In this document: one piece after another, positions 43,255-53,085 of the stretch
Position numbering within the stretch: the stretch's first letter is position 1
Layout of the letters: every line of letters begins with the position of its first letter
Assembly: GCF_002855575.1 (NCBI RefSeq)
Contig: NZ_PKRQ01000004.1
Coordinates: 310,001-374,000, forward strand
Source of the DNA: Tabrizicola sp. TH137
GTDB taxonomy: Bacteria; Pseudomonadota; Alphaproteobacteria; Rhodobacterales; Rhodobacteraceae
Reading direction: 5' to 3'
DNA: 64,000 nt
Position numbers and translations under genes: made by a program
Notes under the pieces: model-generated
Databases searched by the model: none
Seen by the model: only the letters and a program-made list of their open reading frames with translations
What the model was told of the DNA's origin: nothing

Positions 43255-46200
43255 TTACATCCGAAGGGATGTGGAAACCGCATGCGTGGGCGCCTGGGCG
43301 GCGCAGAGCATGTTGGCAGAGACGACCATGCCGACATCGCCACCCGCGAGAAGGGCGATTCCCGTCATGTTCTGGAGGCCGGAAAGCACGCCCTTGAGCG
43401 GCCGCAGTAGGACCAGTTGCTGACCGATCAGCTCGTCCACGGGGACGGCCACGGAGCGGCCCTGGGCACCCACCACGACATAGACGTTGCGGCGGCTGCC
43501 CTTGCTGGGCGCCCCGCCGCGCGGGCCGGGGAGCGAGTGGACGGCGACGATCTCATCCTCGCCGATGCGCAGCATCTCGCGGCCTTCGGCGGCAGAGACG
43601 CGCAGGCGGCGGTCGGCCTCGGGCTGAAGGATCATGCGGATCGAATCGACCGGGACGACATAGCGGACGCCTTCCACCCCCACGACCATGCCTTCCAGCA
43701 CGACCATGGCGAGCGGCAGCGAGATGTGGAAGCGCATCCCCATGCCGGGCAGCGCCACCTCGCGGAGGTCGCCGCCCAGGCGGGTGACCGTGGCGCGCAG
43801 GTCTTCGAGCGCAGGAGAGACTTCGGCGGCGGCACCGTCATCCTGGAAGATAGCGAGCACCCGTTCCTCATCCCGGTGGAAGGAGATGTGCAGGCTGCGC
43901 GGGGCGTCGGCGCCCAGTTCCAGCCGCGCCACGGCAAGGTTGCGCAGGATGCGGCGGAGGTTTTCGAGGATGGTCAGATCAAGCGTGAGTTCGCCGCCCG
44001 CGAAGGAGGTGGTCGCCTCGCGGCGGTTGCGGCGGGAATAGGTCTGCACGAATGCCTCGAGCGGGCGGAAGATCGTTTCGATCCGCCGCGAGCGGATTTC
44101 GACGGTTTCCTCCTGAAGGCGGGTGATCTGGCCGACAAGCTGGGTTTCCAGTTGGGCCAGTTCCTGAAGCCGGGTGGTGAAGCCGGTCAGCAGCGCGCGC
44201 AGCGGGGTGCGGGCGCGGCGCCAGTCATTGCCCATGCTGCGCATCACGGCTTCGACGCTATCGAAGAGATCATCTTCGGACAGTTCGGTGAGCATGTGGC
44301 TGATCATCGACTGGCTGGCCGCGATTTCGCCGATCTGTTCCACCATCTCGGCGCTGATGCCCGCCTGGGGGATCTGCGCGAGGGCCGCTTCGGGATCGGC
44401 TGGCGCCGTTTCCGGCACATCGGCGGTGGTGGGCACCAGCATCCGGGTGAGTTTCAGATAGCGGGCGGTGCTGTCGATGGAGGCGAGCGCCTCGCCCATC
44501 CCCGCCTCATCGAGCGCGGAGGCGAGGAGGAAGTCGAAGAGGGTGTTGTCGCCGTCGAAGATGGTGACGTTGGTGATGGAGCGCACGGAATCCGACGACA
44601 GCCAGCCGATGAAGGCCTCGGCGAGTTTCTCGTCGTTGTTGATGTCGGCGCGGACGATGAAGAAGCGCAGGCCCTGTTCGATCGCCTCGGAGGCGGAGCG
44701 GACGCTTTCGGGCGAGAGGACGCGGTGGAATTCCTTTGGCAGGCCAAGGCGGCGTTCCACGGCGGAGGCCGTCATCACGCCATCCTGCACGAAGCAGAGG
44801 TTGGAGGCCTCTTCGAAGAGTTTTTCGAGCGAGGCGGTGTCGGGCGTCTGGCCCTGGGTGATGGCGTCGAAGACGAGTTCGACCGTGTCGATAAAGCCGC
44901 GGGCGACATGCGACAGGATGGGATCGGGGATCACGCCGCGGGTGTGCAGACGCGAGAAGAGGTCGATCAGCGACATGGCAAGCTGACCGGCGGTTTCGAT
45001 CCGGTGATGGCCGCAGGCGTGATGCACGAGGCGCATCAGCCGGTCGAGGCGGATATAGTCGGAATCGAGGTCGACGGCGTCCTTCAGCCGTTCGAGCACG
45101 GCTTCGAGTTCGCTGAGCGTGGAGAAGACATGTTCGGCGCACCAGCTTTGCAGCATCTCGCGCGGGCTGACGCCCGAGGCGCGGGCGGCTTCGGGCATGA
45201 CGGCCTCGACCCCGGCCAGTTCCTCGTAGAGGCGCAGTTCGGCGGCGTGGAAATCCTGCGCGTTGGTCGCGGCGGGGATGCGGGCGGCGGCTTCGTCCAC
45301 GCGGACATAGCCGGAGCCCTGGGCCGCGCTGCGGATGGTCGAGACGCGGTCGGCGATGGCGGCGGGATCGGGCGTTTCGCCGCAGAAGAAGCCGGTGCCA
45401 TAGGCGGCGATGTCGGAGAGTGCTTCGCGGATCTGGTCGAAGAAGCCGATCTCGGGCGCGACTTCCGCCGCGGGCGGGGCGCCGAAGGTGGCCTCGGTCA
45501 GTTCCGAAAGCGCGAGAAGGAGGGCGGCAAGGGGTTCGGAGCCCTGTTCCGGCGCCGCGAGATAGGCCTTGAGCACATCGGACCAGTCGTCCAGCCCCAT
45601 CTGGCCTGCCGCATGGGCGAGGTTGTCGGCCTCGCGCCGGGCGCGGGGGCGAATCTCGTCAGGATCGCTTGCGAAATTGGCGAGATGGTCGGTGAGCTTG
45701 CGGGTCGCGTCGGCGGCCATGCCGCGGAAGATCTCGCGGTAGGCGGGATCGTCGGCGAGGCGCTTTTCCGGGCGCGCGGGGGCAGAGGATTTGGGCGCGC
45801 GGGCCGGTTCGGGCGCGGGCTGTTCGGGCACCGGTTCGGGCGCGGCGGCAACCGGTTCGGGCGTGACGGCCGGTTCGGGGGCCGGTTCGGGCGCGGGATC
45901 GGCGGCCTTGCGGGCGCGTTTCTTCGGCGCGGGTTCCGGCTGCGGTTCCGGCTGCGTTTCGGGCTCTGCCGCCACGGGCGCGGCGGCAGGCGGTTCGGGG
46001 GCGGCCTCGGGTTCCGGTTCCGGCGAGGGGGCCGGTTCCGGTTCGGCGACAGGGTCGGGGGCGGCGGAGACCGGGTCCGCTGCCTGGGCCGGGGCCTGTT
46101 CGACGGGGTCCGCAGGGGCGGGGGTGCCGCTGGCGCGGGCGATCTTGTCCTTCAGGCGGTGGAGCAGATCCTCGGAGGGGCCGGGGTCCACGTCGGCGCG

Positions 46201-46530
46201 CGAAGAGGCCGTCTCTTCCAGCATGCCGCGCAGGGTATCGGCGCCAAGGAGGAGGATATCCTTGATCTCGGCATCCCACGGGACGCCCTGATCGCGGACC
46301 AGACCGATCAGGTCTTCGGCATAATGCGCGCGGCTTTCCACCACGGCGAGACCCAGCACGCGGGAATTGCCCTTGAAGGTATGAACAGCGCGGAAGAGCG
46401 CCGAGACATGCGCATCGGCATCGGCGGAGCCGCCGTTGCCCAGCGCGATCAGGGCGGATTCCATCGCATCCAGGGACTGTGCGCCGTCATCGGCGTAAAG
46501 GGCCCAGATTTCGTCCATTTCATCAGACAT
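43255..46530 (-). CDS. cheA3: CheA3-type chemotaxis protein: HPt (P1) plus P5, no kinase domain
   Basis: A 1091-residue protein. P1/HPt at the N-terminus has the phospho-His in FRAVHTFKGNSRVLG (His50). A Pro/Ala/Glu-rich linker follows (about 130-260), then a long central region (about 270-830) without the HATPase N, G1 or G2 boxes, and a CheW-like P5 at the end (FHISLPLAMVVLEGMVVGVEGVRYVVPVDS). This is the R. sphaeroides CheA3 plan, where CheA4 phosphorylates CheA3-P1 and the central part is a CheY6-P phosphatase (literature). Last gene of the che operon, 73 bases after cheY6. The phosphatase role here is inferred. Confidence 0.88.
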   Translation of the reverse strand: MSDEMDEIWALYADDGAQSLDAMESALIALGNGGSADADAHVSALFRAVHTFKGNSRVLGLAVVESRAHYAEDLIGLVRDQGVPWDAEIKDILLLGADTLRGMLEETASSRADVDPGPSEDLLHRLKDKIARASGTPAPADPVEQAPAQAADPVSAAPDPVAEPEPAPSPEPEPEAAPEPPAAAPVAAEPETQPEPQPEPAPKKRARKAADPAPEPAPEPAVTPEPVAAAPEPVPEQPAPEPARAPKSSAPARPEKRLADDPAYREIFRGMAADATRKLTDHLANFASDPDEIRPRARREADNLAHAAGQMGLDDWSDVLKAYLAAPEQGSEPLAALLLALSELTEATFGAPPAAEVAPEIGFFDQIREALSDIAAYGTGFFCGETPDPAAIADRVSTIRSAAQGSGYVRVDEAAARIPAATNAQDFHAAELRLYEELAGVEAVMPEAARASGVSPREMLQSWCAEHVFSTLSELEAVLERLKDAVDLDSDYIRLDRLMRLVHHACGHHRIETAGQLAMSLIDLFSRLHTRGVIPDPILSHVARGFIDTVELVFDAITQGQTPDTASLEKLFEEASNLCFVQDGVMTASAVERRLGLPKEFHRVLSPESVRSASEAIEQGLRFFIVRADINNDEKLAEAFIGWLSSDSVRSITNVTIFDGDNTLFDFLLASALDEAGMGEALASIDSTARYLKLTRMLVPTTADVPETAPADPEAALAQIPQAGISAEMVEQIGEIAASQSMISHMLTELSEDDLFDSVEAVMRSMGNDWRRARTPLRALLTGFTTRLQELAQLETQLVGQITRLQEETVEIRSRRIETIFRPLEAFVQTYSRRNRREATTSFAGGELTLDLTILENLRRILRNLAVARLELGADAPRSLHISFHRDEERVLAIFQDDGAAAEVSPALEDLRATVTRLGGDLREVALPGMGMRFHISLPLAMVVLEGMVVGVEGVRYVVPVDSIRMILQPEADRRLRVSAAEGREMLRIGEDEIVAVHSLPGPRGGAPSKGSRRNVYVVVGAQGRSVAVPVDELIGQQLVLLRPLKGVLSGLQNMTGIALLAGGDVGMVVSANMLCAAQAPTHAVSTSLRM

Positions 46531-46603
46531 GTCAGCCTCGTGCTGTACCGGGCGGGGCAGGCCCCGCCGTCAGGGAAGGTCGTCGCGGATAGACCGGTGC
46601 GGA

Positions 46604-47008
46604 TCAGGCGGCGCAGAGCGAGCGCATCGTGCGCGCCAGTTCGTCGCCGGTCTTTTCCTCCAGATCGTGGGAGACCGTGCCGGAAGGCTTGGCCACCACA
46701 CCATCGGCGCCGAGTTCACGCGCCTTGGCCGCATGGGCGGAGCCCGAGACGGCGACCGAGGACAGCATGCAGATCTTTGCCCGGGTCTTGAGCTTGGCAT
46801 GGCGCAGGAATTCCAGCCCGTCCATCACCGGCATCTCGATATCGAGCAGGATCAGATCCACGTCCTGGACGGTGGAGAGCTTGTCCAGCGCCTCCTGTCC
46901 GTTGGCGGCCTGCGCCACGACCTTGAAGTCGGGCAGGGTCTTGATGAAGGAGGCGATGTAGAGCCGCATCATGGCGGCGTCATCGACGATCATGACATTG
47001 TAGGGCAT
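46604..47008 (-). CDS. cheY6: CheY6-type chemotaxis response regulator
   Basis: A 134-residue single receiver: acidic pair in MIVDDAAMMR, phospho-Asp in LILLDIEMPVMDG (about residue 57), Ser/Thr in MLSSVAV, and Lys in VVAKPSG (about residue 109). A longer loop before the last helix (SGTVSHDLEEKTGDELARTM) recalls the CheY6 insertion of R. sphaeroides needed for stopping the motor. Genes on both sides (tlpT, cheA3) support the cheOp3 assignment. Confidence 0.88.
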   Translation of the reverse strand: MPYNVMIVDDAAMMRLYIASFIKTLPDFKVVAQAANGQEALDKLSTVQDVDLILLDIEMPVMDGLEFLRHAKLKTRAKICMLSSVAVSGSAHAAKARELGADGVVAKPSGTVSHDLEEKTGDELARTMRSLCAA

Positions 47009-47053
47009 CAGGTTCTCTCCGGTCGAAAATGGGGCGGGGGTGTGGTCCCGCCG

Positions 47054-49156
47054 TCAGAAATTTGCATAGCCCCGCTGATCGCGGTCGCTGTTGAGTTGCA
47101 CGCGGGCCGGGGCCGCCCCGCGCGAGGTCTGGGCGATCATCGACTGGATCTGCGCCATGAGATCGGCGGGGATCTGGTCGAGATTGATGGCGCTGCCCTT
47201 GAGCTGCGCCACGCGGCGGAGGCGGAAGCGGGCCAGTTCGCCCCGCATGCCTTCGGTCGCGGATTGCATCTCGGCCACGGCAGAGGCGAGTTCTTCGGCC
47301 TGCTGCGAGGTCGAGAGGGCGGATTTCGCGATCTCGCCGATGGAGCCGTTGATCTGGGCCACGCCGCGCGACTGTTCGTCGGACGCAGAGGCGATGTCGC
47401 GCACCAGCGATTTCACCTTGGCGATGTCATCGGCGATGGAGACGAAGGCGCGGCTGGTTTCATCGGCGATGCGGACCCCGGCCTGAACGCGGGTGGCGGC
47501 GTCCTCGATCAGGTCCGAGGTTTCGCGCGCCGCGCGGGCGGAGCGGCCGGCGAGGTTGCGGACTTCCTGCGCGACCACCGCGAAACCGCGGCCATGCTGG
47601 CCGGCGCGCGCCGCCTCGACCGCCGCGTTGAGGGCGAGGAGGTTGGTCTGGAAGGCGATCTCGTCGATGACCTTGATGATCTTGGCGATGTCCTGGCTGG
47701 AGGCGCGGATGCCTTCCATCGAGGAGACCATCTCGGCGATCTTTTCCTTGCCGCTTTCGGCCACTTCGGAGGCGCCGGTGACAAGCTGGCTGGCCGAGGT
47801 GGCGGCTGCGGCGTTCGACTTCACCTGGATGTCGGTTTCCTCGGCGGTGGCCGAAACCTCGTCCACGGAAGAGGACTGCACCTGGGCGTTGGAGGCCAGC
47901 GACTGCGAGGATTGCGCCATCTGGCGGACCGAGACGGAGACCTGCTGGACCTGCGTGTCGAGGGCGGAGAAGGCACCGTTCAGGCTTTCGAAGGCGGCCT
48001 CAAAAGCCTCGATGATCCGGCGGTAGGCCCCGTTGTGACGCGAGGAGTCGATCGAGGTGTCCAATTCGCCCGAGACGATGGCGTTGGAGAGGCGTTCGAT
48101 TTCCGACGTCACGTCGCGGAAGTTGCCGCGGATACGGTCGAGCGTGGTCATCAGGTGATGGAACTGGCCGCGATAGCCGGACATATCGACCTTGCCGTCG
48201 AAGCGGCCTTCGACGAGGGCCTCGGACATGGCTTCGATGTCGCGGAAGACGGATTTGAAGTTGGCGCGGACGCCTTCCATCGCCTCGTTGATGAAGGCGG
48301 ACTTGCCGGGGAAGGTTTCGAGCGGCGCATCGAAATTGCCTGCCGCGAATTCGGCGATGCAGGCGATGATCTTGCGCTTGGTGTCGATATGGCCCTGGAC
48401 CATGCGGTTGACGTTGTTGAGCACGTCAGCATTGCCCGCAGCATAGCCATGGGCATCGACGAAATGGTCGATGTCGCCTTTCTGATGGGCGGCGGCCATT
48501 TCCGAGACGGCGGCGATGAAGCGGTCAGCCTCGGCCCGCGCGCGGTATTCGATGGTTTCATCGCGCCATTCGATGATCGCGCCGTTCAGCGCGCCTTCCA
48601 CCGAGAAGAGCGGCGAGGCGGAGAAGGCGTAGTTGCGGCCCCCGGTGGTGAGGTTGCCATGCATCCGGTCGGACATTCCGGCCACGATCGCGCGCTGATG
48701 CGACGGGTTGCGGTGGAAGAGATCGACCGACTTGCCGATCAGGTCGTCGAGCGTGAAGGCGGGCAGGTCGCGGCGGATGTCGGCCTCGTAGGGGCGGAAC
48801 ATCGCATAGGCGGCCTTGTTGACGAAGCGGATCGTCATGTCGGCATCCGAGATGACGATGGGCGTGGCCAGTTCGTCATAGGCGGCCAGACAGGACGGCG
48901 AGTCCCAGAGCAGGGGCTTCGGCTGTTGCGCTGGCGCGGCGGTCATGGGTTCGGTCCTCTCGGGTTCTGGGGCGGCGTTGGTGGCCGCGGGCAGGTCGGT
49001 CTCGGCAAGGATGGGTTCGGGCAGGGCCGGGTCGGGCGAGGTCAGTTCGGGCCCGTCGTCGATCAGGTCGAGCGGATCGGGACGCGGGTCCGGCCGCGCA
49101 GCGGCGCGGCCAGAGGCTGCGCGGGCCGGTCGCTTGCGATTGACGGGATCGGGCAT
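47054..49156 (-). CDS. tlpT: Cytoplasmic chemoreceptor TlpT
   Basis: A 700-residue receptor without membrane segments. N-terminal basic/Pro-rich tip ([19 protein letters not shown]), PAS domain (about 90-200, [29 protein letters not shown]), HAMP-like repeats (about 215-385), then the signalling hairpin with tip [23 protein letters not shown] (about 525-547). In R. sphaeroides TlpT organises the cytoplasmic cluster and its basic N-terminus binds the ParA-like PpfA. Here no ppfA lies between cheW4 and tlpT (14-base gap). Confidence 0.88.
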   Translation of the reverse strand: MPDPVNRKRPARAASGRAAARPDPRPDPLDLIDDGPELTSPDPALPEPILAETDLPAATNAAPEPERTEPMTAAPAQQPKPLLWDSPSCLAAYDELATPIVISDADMTIRFVNKAAYAMFRPYEADIRRDLPAFTLDDLIGKSVDLFHRNPSHQRAIVAGMSDRMHGNLTTGGRNYAFSASPLFSVEGALNGAIIEWRDETIEYRARAEADRFIAAVSEMAAAHQKGDIDHFVDAHGYAAGNADVLNNVNRMVQGHIDTKRKIIACIAEFAAGNFDAPLETFPGKSAFINEAMEGVRANFKSVFRDIEAMSEALVEGRFDGKVDMSGYRGQFHHLMTTLDRIRGNFRDVTSEIERLSNAIVSGELDTSIDSSRHNGAYRRIIEAFEAAFESLNGAFSALDTQVQQVSVSVRQMAQSSQSLASNAQVQSSSVDEVSATAEETDIQVKSNAAAATSASQLVTGASEVAESGKEKIAEMVSSMEGIRASSQDIAKIIKVIDEIAFQTNLLALNAAVEAARAGQHGRGFAVVAQEVRNLAGRSARAARETSDLIEDAATRVQAGVRIADETSRAFVSIADDIAKVKSLVRDIASASDEQSRGVAQINGSIGEIAKSALSTSQQAEELASAVAEMQSATEGMRGELARFRLRRVAQLKGSAINLDQIPADLMAQIQSMIAQTSRGAAPARVQLNSDRDQRGYANF

Positions 49157-49170
49157 CGTCCTACTCCGGA

Positions 49171-49692
49171 TCAGGCCGCCAATTCGGCGGGAAGGGCGAT
49201 ATCGCCATCTGCGACCAGCACCTCGGTATCCAGCAGCACGGCGACGCGTTCGCCGATGCGGCCGATGCCCGCGATGACGGGACGGCTGGCGGCGCGGCCG
49301 AACTGGGTGTGGCGGTCCACCTGCGAGGGCGGGATCTCCAGCACTTCCGACACGCCATCGACGATCAGGCCGATGGGGGCCTCGCCCACATCCATGACGA
49401 TGACGACGGTGCGTTCGTCATAGGCGCGTTCCGGCATCCCGAAGCGGAGGCGGACATCCATCAGCGGGATGACCTTGCCGCGCAGGTTGATCACGCCCTT
49501 GATGTAATGCGGCACGTCCGGCACGGACATGATGCGCTGCATCCCGACGATCTCGGTCACGCCGGCGATGCCGACGCCATATTCTTCGGACCCGAGGGCG
49601 AAGGTCAGATACATCTCGTCGATGTTGTCAGCCTCGCGCAGCGGGAGCCCGTCCGGGCGGGTCTTGGTGGCTTCGGCAGTCTCTTGGGCCAT
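49171..49692 (-). CDS. cheW4: Chemotaxis coupling protein CheW
   Basis: A 173-residue CheW with the typical two beta-barrel pattern: [49 protein letters not shown] and [14 protein letters not shown]. It links the receptor TlpT to CheA4 and CheA3 P5. About 30 residues precede the usual N-terminus. It lies 38 bases after cheB and 14 bases before tlpT. The number 4 follows the R. sphaeroides operon order and is not proven by alignment. Confidence 0.9.
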   Translation of the reverse strand: MAQETAEATKTRPDGLPLREADNIDEMYLTFALGSEEYGVGIAGVTEIVGMQRIMSVPDVPHYIKGVINLRGKVIPLMDVRLRFGMPERAYDERTVVIVMDVGEAPIGLIVDGVSEVLEIPPSQVDRHTQFGRAASRPVIAGIGRIGERVAVLLDTEVLVADGDIALPAELAA

Positions 49693-49730
49693 GACGCTCT
49701 CTCCTTCCGTATCTCGTTTCTTGGTCCGGT

Positions 49731-50915
49731 TCAGACTCGTGCCGCGTGGGGGGCGGACACGGCCTGCAACATCCGGGCCGGGATCTGTTCAAGCGGCAGG
49801 ATCGACTGGGCGGCGCCCAGTTCGCGTGCTGCCATCGGCATTCCATAAACGACCGAACTTTCTTCATCTTGAGCGAGGGTCGCGCCGCCCGCGTTGCGGA
49901 TGGCAAGCAGGCCCGTCGCACCGTCGCGCCCCATGCCGGTGAGGATCGCGCCCACGGCCTGGGTTCCCGCGACTTCGGCGACGCTTTGAAAGAGGACATC
50001 GACGGAGGGGCGGGAAAAGCAGACCGGATCGCCATCGCGCAGGGAGACGCTATAGCCGCGGCCATGGCGTTGCACGACCATGTGGCGGGCGCCGCCCGGT
50101 GCCACGAGGATCTGGCCCGGCTGGAGGACATCGCCATCCTGCGCCTCGCGCACGGACATTGGGCAGATCGCGTCCAGTCGATTGGCGAAGGGGCCGGTGA
50201 AGCCTTCGGGCATGTGCTGGACGATGAGGATGGGCGGGGTTTCGGTCGGGAAACAGGGCAGGATCGTGGTCAGCGCCTGGACACCCCCGGTGGAGGAGCC
50301 GATGCAGAGCAGCGTCGGGCCGCTGCCGCGGCGGGGCGCGGGTGCGGCGAGCGGGGGAACCTTGGGTGCGGTTTCGCCGGTGCTGGCGGCGCGGGCGCCT
50401 GGCCGGGCGTGGCGCGACACATGGGGGGCGGGGGCCGCGGCGGGCGGATCGGCGGAAAGGCTGGCCGGGGTCACGGGCAGGGCGTGGCGCGTGCGGCCGG
50501 TGGCGACACGGGCGCCGGCGGCGGCGCGGACGCGGGCGCAGATATCGGCCATGATGGCGGGCAGGCCCGCGGCAACGCCGAGGCTGGGCTTGGAGATCAC
50601 GTCAACGGCCCCGGCTTCGAGCGCCTTCATGCTGATCTCCGCCCCGTCGCGGGTGAGCGAGGAGATCATCACCGTGGGGATGGGCATGGAGGGCAGGTAA
50701 TGGCGCAGGAAGGTGAGGCCATCGACGCCCGGCATTTCGACATCCAGCGTGACGACATCGGGGCGGTCGCGATGCATGACTTCCCAGGCTGCTTCGGCGC
50801 TGCTGGCGGTGCCGATCACCTCGATCTGGGGATCTGCGGCGAGGCCGAGGGAGAGGACGCGACGGATCATCGCGCTGTCATCCACGATCAGGACGCGGGT
50901 GCTGCGGGTCTGCAT
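49731..50915 (-). CDS. cheB2: Chemotaxis methylesterase/glutamine deamidase CheB
   Basis: A 394-residue CheB: receiver (VLIVDDSAMIRRVL, phospho-Asp in VVTLDVEMPGVDG near 58), Ala/Pro-rich linker (about 130-185) and the methylesterase domain with Ser in LLCIGSSTGGVQAL, His in IVQHMPEGFT, Asp in ILTGMGRDGATG. It removes methyl groups from receptors. ATG 50915 overlaps the cheR stop (TGATG); an in-frame GTG at 50918 is also possible. Confidence 0.93.
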   Translation of the reverse strand: MQTRSTRVLIVDDSAMIRRVLSLGLAADPQIEVIGTASSAEAAWEVMHRDRPDVVTLDVEMPGVDGLTFLRHYLPSMPIPTVMISSLTRDGAEISMKALEAGAVDVISKPSLGVAAGLPAIMADICARVRAAAGARVATGRTRHALPVTPASLSADPPAAAPAPHVSRHARPGARAASTGETAPKVPPLAAPAPRRGSGPTLLCIGSSTGGVQALTTILPCFPTETPPILIVQHMPEGFTGPFANRLDAICPMSVREAQDGDVLQPGQILVAPGGARHMVVQRHGRGYSVSLRDGDPVCFSRPSVDVLFQSVAEVAGTQAVGAILTGMGRDGATGLLAIRNAGGATLAQDEESSVVYGMPMAARELGAAQSILPLEQIPARMLQAVSAPHAARV

Positions 50916-51724
50916 CACGCGCCCTCCTTGCGGAAGATGCCATTGGCATGGGGCGTCCAGGGGGCGCAGACTTCGCGCACGTTTTCGGTGACGGAGGTGA
51001 TCAGCCAGCCGCCGGGTTCCGTCACCTCATGCAGGGCGCGGAGGGTGGCGATCTGGTCGTCGCGTTCGAAATAGTAGAGGACGTTGCGGCAGAAGACGGC
51101 CTGGAACGTCTTGCGGAAGGGATAGGGCTGCGTCTTGAGGTTCATCTGCCGGAAGGTGCAGACATCGCGCAGCTCCTTGCGCACGCGCAGGCGGCCACCC
51201 TCGGCGGGTTCGAACCAGCGGGCGAGGTGGTCGGGCGGCACGCGGTCGAGACGGTTTTCCGGATAGGTGGCGGCCTCTGCCTCGGCGATCACCGGGGCGG
51301 AAATGTCGGTGCCGAGGATCGCGGTGCGGCGCAGCGCGGCAGGACCGAGCGTTTCGGCGATAAGGATGGCAAGTGTATAGGCTTCGTCCCCGGCGGCGCA
51401 GGCGGCGGACCAGATGCGGATTTCATCGCGCTGGGCAAGCTGCGGCAGGATGCGGGTGCGGAAGCTGTCGAGGACATCGACTTCGCGGAAGAAATAGGTG
51501 TGGTTGGTCGAGGCCGCATGCATCACGGCCAGTTGCAGTTCCATCGAGGTGCCGGAGTTCAACCGCCCCGCAATATCGGACAGGTCGCGCATGGCGAAGT
51601 CGCGCTGGACGCGGGCCAGACGCTGGCGGAGCTGTTCGATCTTGTGTTCGGGGAAGTGGATGCCGCAGCGCTGGGACAGCCAGCCGCGGATCGCCTCGGC
51701 ACCCTGACGGTCTGTCGTGGTCAT
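50915..51724 (-). CDS. cheR3: Chemotaxis methyltransferase CheR
   Basis: A 269-residue SAM-dependent receptor methyltransferase: N-terminal helical domain (FPEHKIEQLRQRLARVQRDF), TNHTYFFRE (about 77-85), SAM motif IWSAACAAGDEAYTLAI (about 104-120), FCRNVLYYFE and the end LITSVTENV. ATG 51724 overlaps the cheA4 stop (ATGA), so the two are coupled. In E. coli the motif is SxxCSTGEEPYS; here it is SAACAAGDEAYT, conservative changes. Confidence 0.93.
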   Translation of the reverse strand: MTTTDRQGAEAIRGWLSQRCGIHFPEHKIEQLRQRLARVQRDFAMRDLSDIAGRLNSGTSMELQLAVMHAASTNHTYFFREVDVLDSFRTRILPQLAQRDEIRIWSAACAAGDEAYTLAILIAETLGPAALRRTAILGTDISAPVIAEAEAATYPENRLDRVPPDHLARWFEPAEGGRLRVRKELRDVCTFRQMNLKTQPYPFRKTFQAVFCRNVLYYFERDDQIATLRALHEVTEPGGWLITSVTENVREVCAPWTPHANGIFRKEGA

Positions 51725-52932
51725 TGCGGACCTCCGGCAGGGCCTGCGGCGAGGCGTTCGCAATCCAGCACCAGCGCCACCTCGCCCGTGCCGAGGAGCG
51801 CGCAGCCCCAGGAGGCGCGGACCTGCGCGAGGCGGCCGACGAGGGGCTTCATCACCACCTGCTGGCGGTCGAGGATTTCATCGACGGGCACGGCGATGGG
51901 GCCGGAGGAGGTGTTGAAGACCACCAGAACCTGCGTCGGCGGATCGTCGGCGCGGTCGAGCGGCATCCCGTAGAACTGATCCAGACGGCAGACCGGGATG
52001 AAGGCACCGCGCAGGCGGAACATCTCGGACCCGGTATCGGCGGAGATGCCGACCAGATCTTCGGATTTCGGCTTGGCGATTTCCGAGACGACGTCGATCG
52101 GGACGGCGAAAAGCTGATGGCGCAGGCGCAGGATGATGCAGTCGAGGAAGGCGAGCGAGACGGGGATGTGCAGCGCGACGCGGGTGCCCTGCCCTGCCGT
52201 GCTTTCCACCGCGATGCGGCCGCGCAGCGCCTTCATCGTGGCATTGAGAACATCCATGCCGACGCCGCGCCCCGACAGGTTCGACACGACTTCGGCGGTG
52301 GAGAAGCCGGGTTCGAAGATGACCTTCCAGAGGGCGGAGGGTTCCGGTTCCTCGTCCGGGCCGAAGAAGCCCTTTTCGCGCGCCTTCTTGAGGATCTTTT
52401 CGCGCGACAGGCCGCGCCCGTCATCGGCGACGGTGATGCGGACTTCGGATCCCACCTGAGCGGCGGAGAGGACGATGCGGCCCTGTTCGGGCTTGCCCGC
52501 GGCGCGGCGGTCATCGGGGCCTTCGAGGCCATGGTCGGCGGAGTTGCGGACCACGTGGAGTAGCGGGTCATAGAGACGGTCGGCGACGAGCTTGTCGATG
52601 GCAGTGTCGCCGCCTTCGATATCCATCTCGATCTGCTTGCCGGTCTGGCGTTCCAGTTCGCGGACCATGCGGCGCAGGCGGCGGAACACATCATCCACCG
52701 GGACGAGGCGAAGCTCGGTCGCGGCATCCTGCACCTCGCGGACGATCATGTTGAGGCGATGGACCGCTGCGTCGAAATTGGTGAGTTGCAGACCCGAAAG
52801 ATCGGGCGACTGCACGGTTTCGGAGACGGAGAGCGAGAGTTCGCCCACCAGATCCATGAGGCGGCTGATCTTGTCAGACGAGACGCGCATCAAGCCGCCA
52901 TCGGCGGGCGTGGTTTCCACGGCGCCGCTCAT
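51721..52932 (-). CDS. cheA4: CheA4-type histidine kinase: P3-P4-P5 without HPt
   Basis: A 403-residue short CheA. It starts at the dimerisation domain (SSDKISRLMDLVGELSLSVSE, about 18-38), then a full HATPase with N-box LLHVVRNSADHGLEGPD (about 123-139), DDGRGL, and GRGVGMDVLNATM, and ends with a CheW-like P5. There is no P1 (phospho-His) or P2. In R. sphaeroides CheA4 works only with CheA3, which carries P1 but no kinase domain. ATG 52932 has AGGGGG 6 bases upstream; the in-frame ATG at 52962 has no SD. Confidence 0.92.
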   Translation of the reverse strand: MSGAVETTPADGGLMRVSSDKISRLMDLVGELSLSVSETVQSPDLSGLQLTNFDAAVHRLNMIVREVQDAATELRLVPVDDVFRRLRRMVRELERQTGKQIEMDIEGGDTAIDKLVADRLYDPLLHVVRNSADHGLEGPDDRRAAGKPEQGRIVLSAAQVGSEVRITVADDGRGLSREKILKKAREKGFFGPDEEPEPSALWKVIFEPGFSTAEVVSNLSGRGVGMDVLNATMKALRGRIAVESTAGQGTRVALHIPVSLAFLDCIILRLRHQLFAVPIDVVSEIAKPKSEDLVGISADTGSEMFRLRGAFIPVCRLDQFYGMPLDRADDPPTQVLVVFNTSSGPIAVPVDEILDRQQVVMKPLVGRLAQVRASWGCALLGTGEVALVLDCERLAAGPAGGPQ

Positions 52933-53085
52933 GGCTTGCCCCCTGCCCTGGCAAGGGCGCATCCCGCGCTGTCCCGAAGCCGAGACATCATGTGTTCGTC
53001 CTTTTCTTCAGCGTCTGTCGGCGAGATCGCCGCTATCATCTGCAAGTGGTGGGCCACATCCGGCGCCTGCGGGAGCAGGGCCAGA

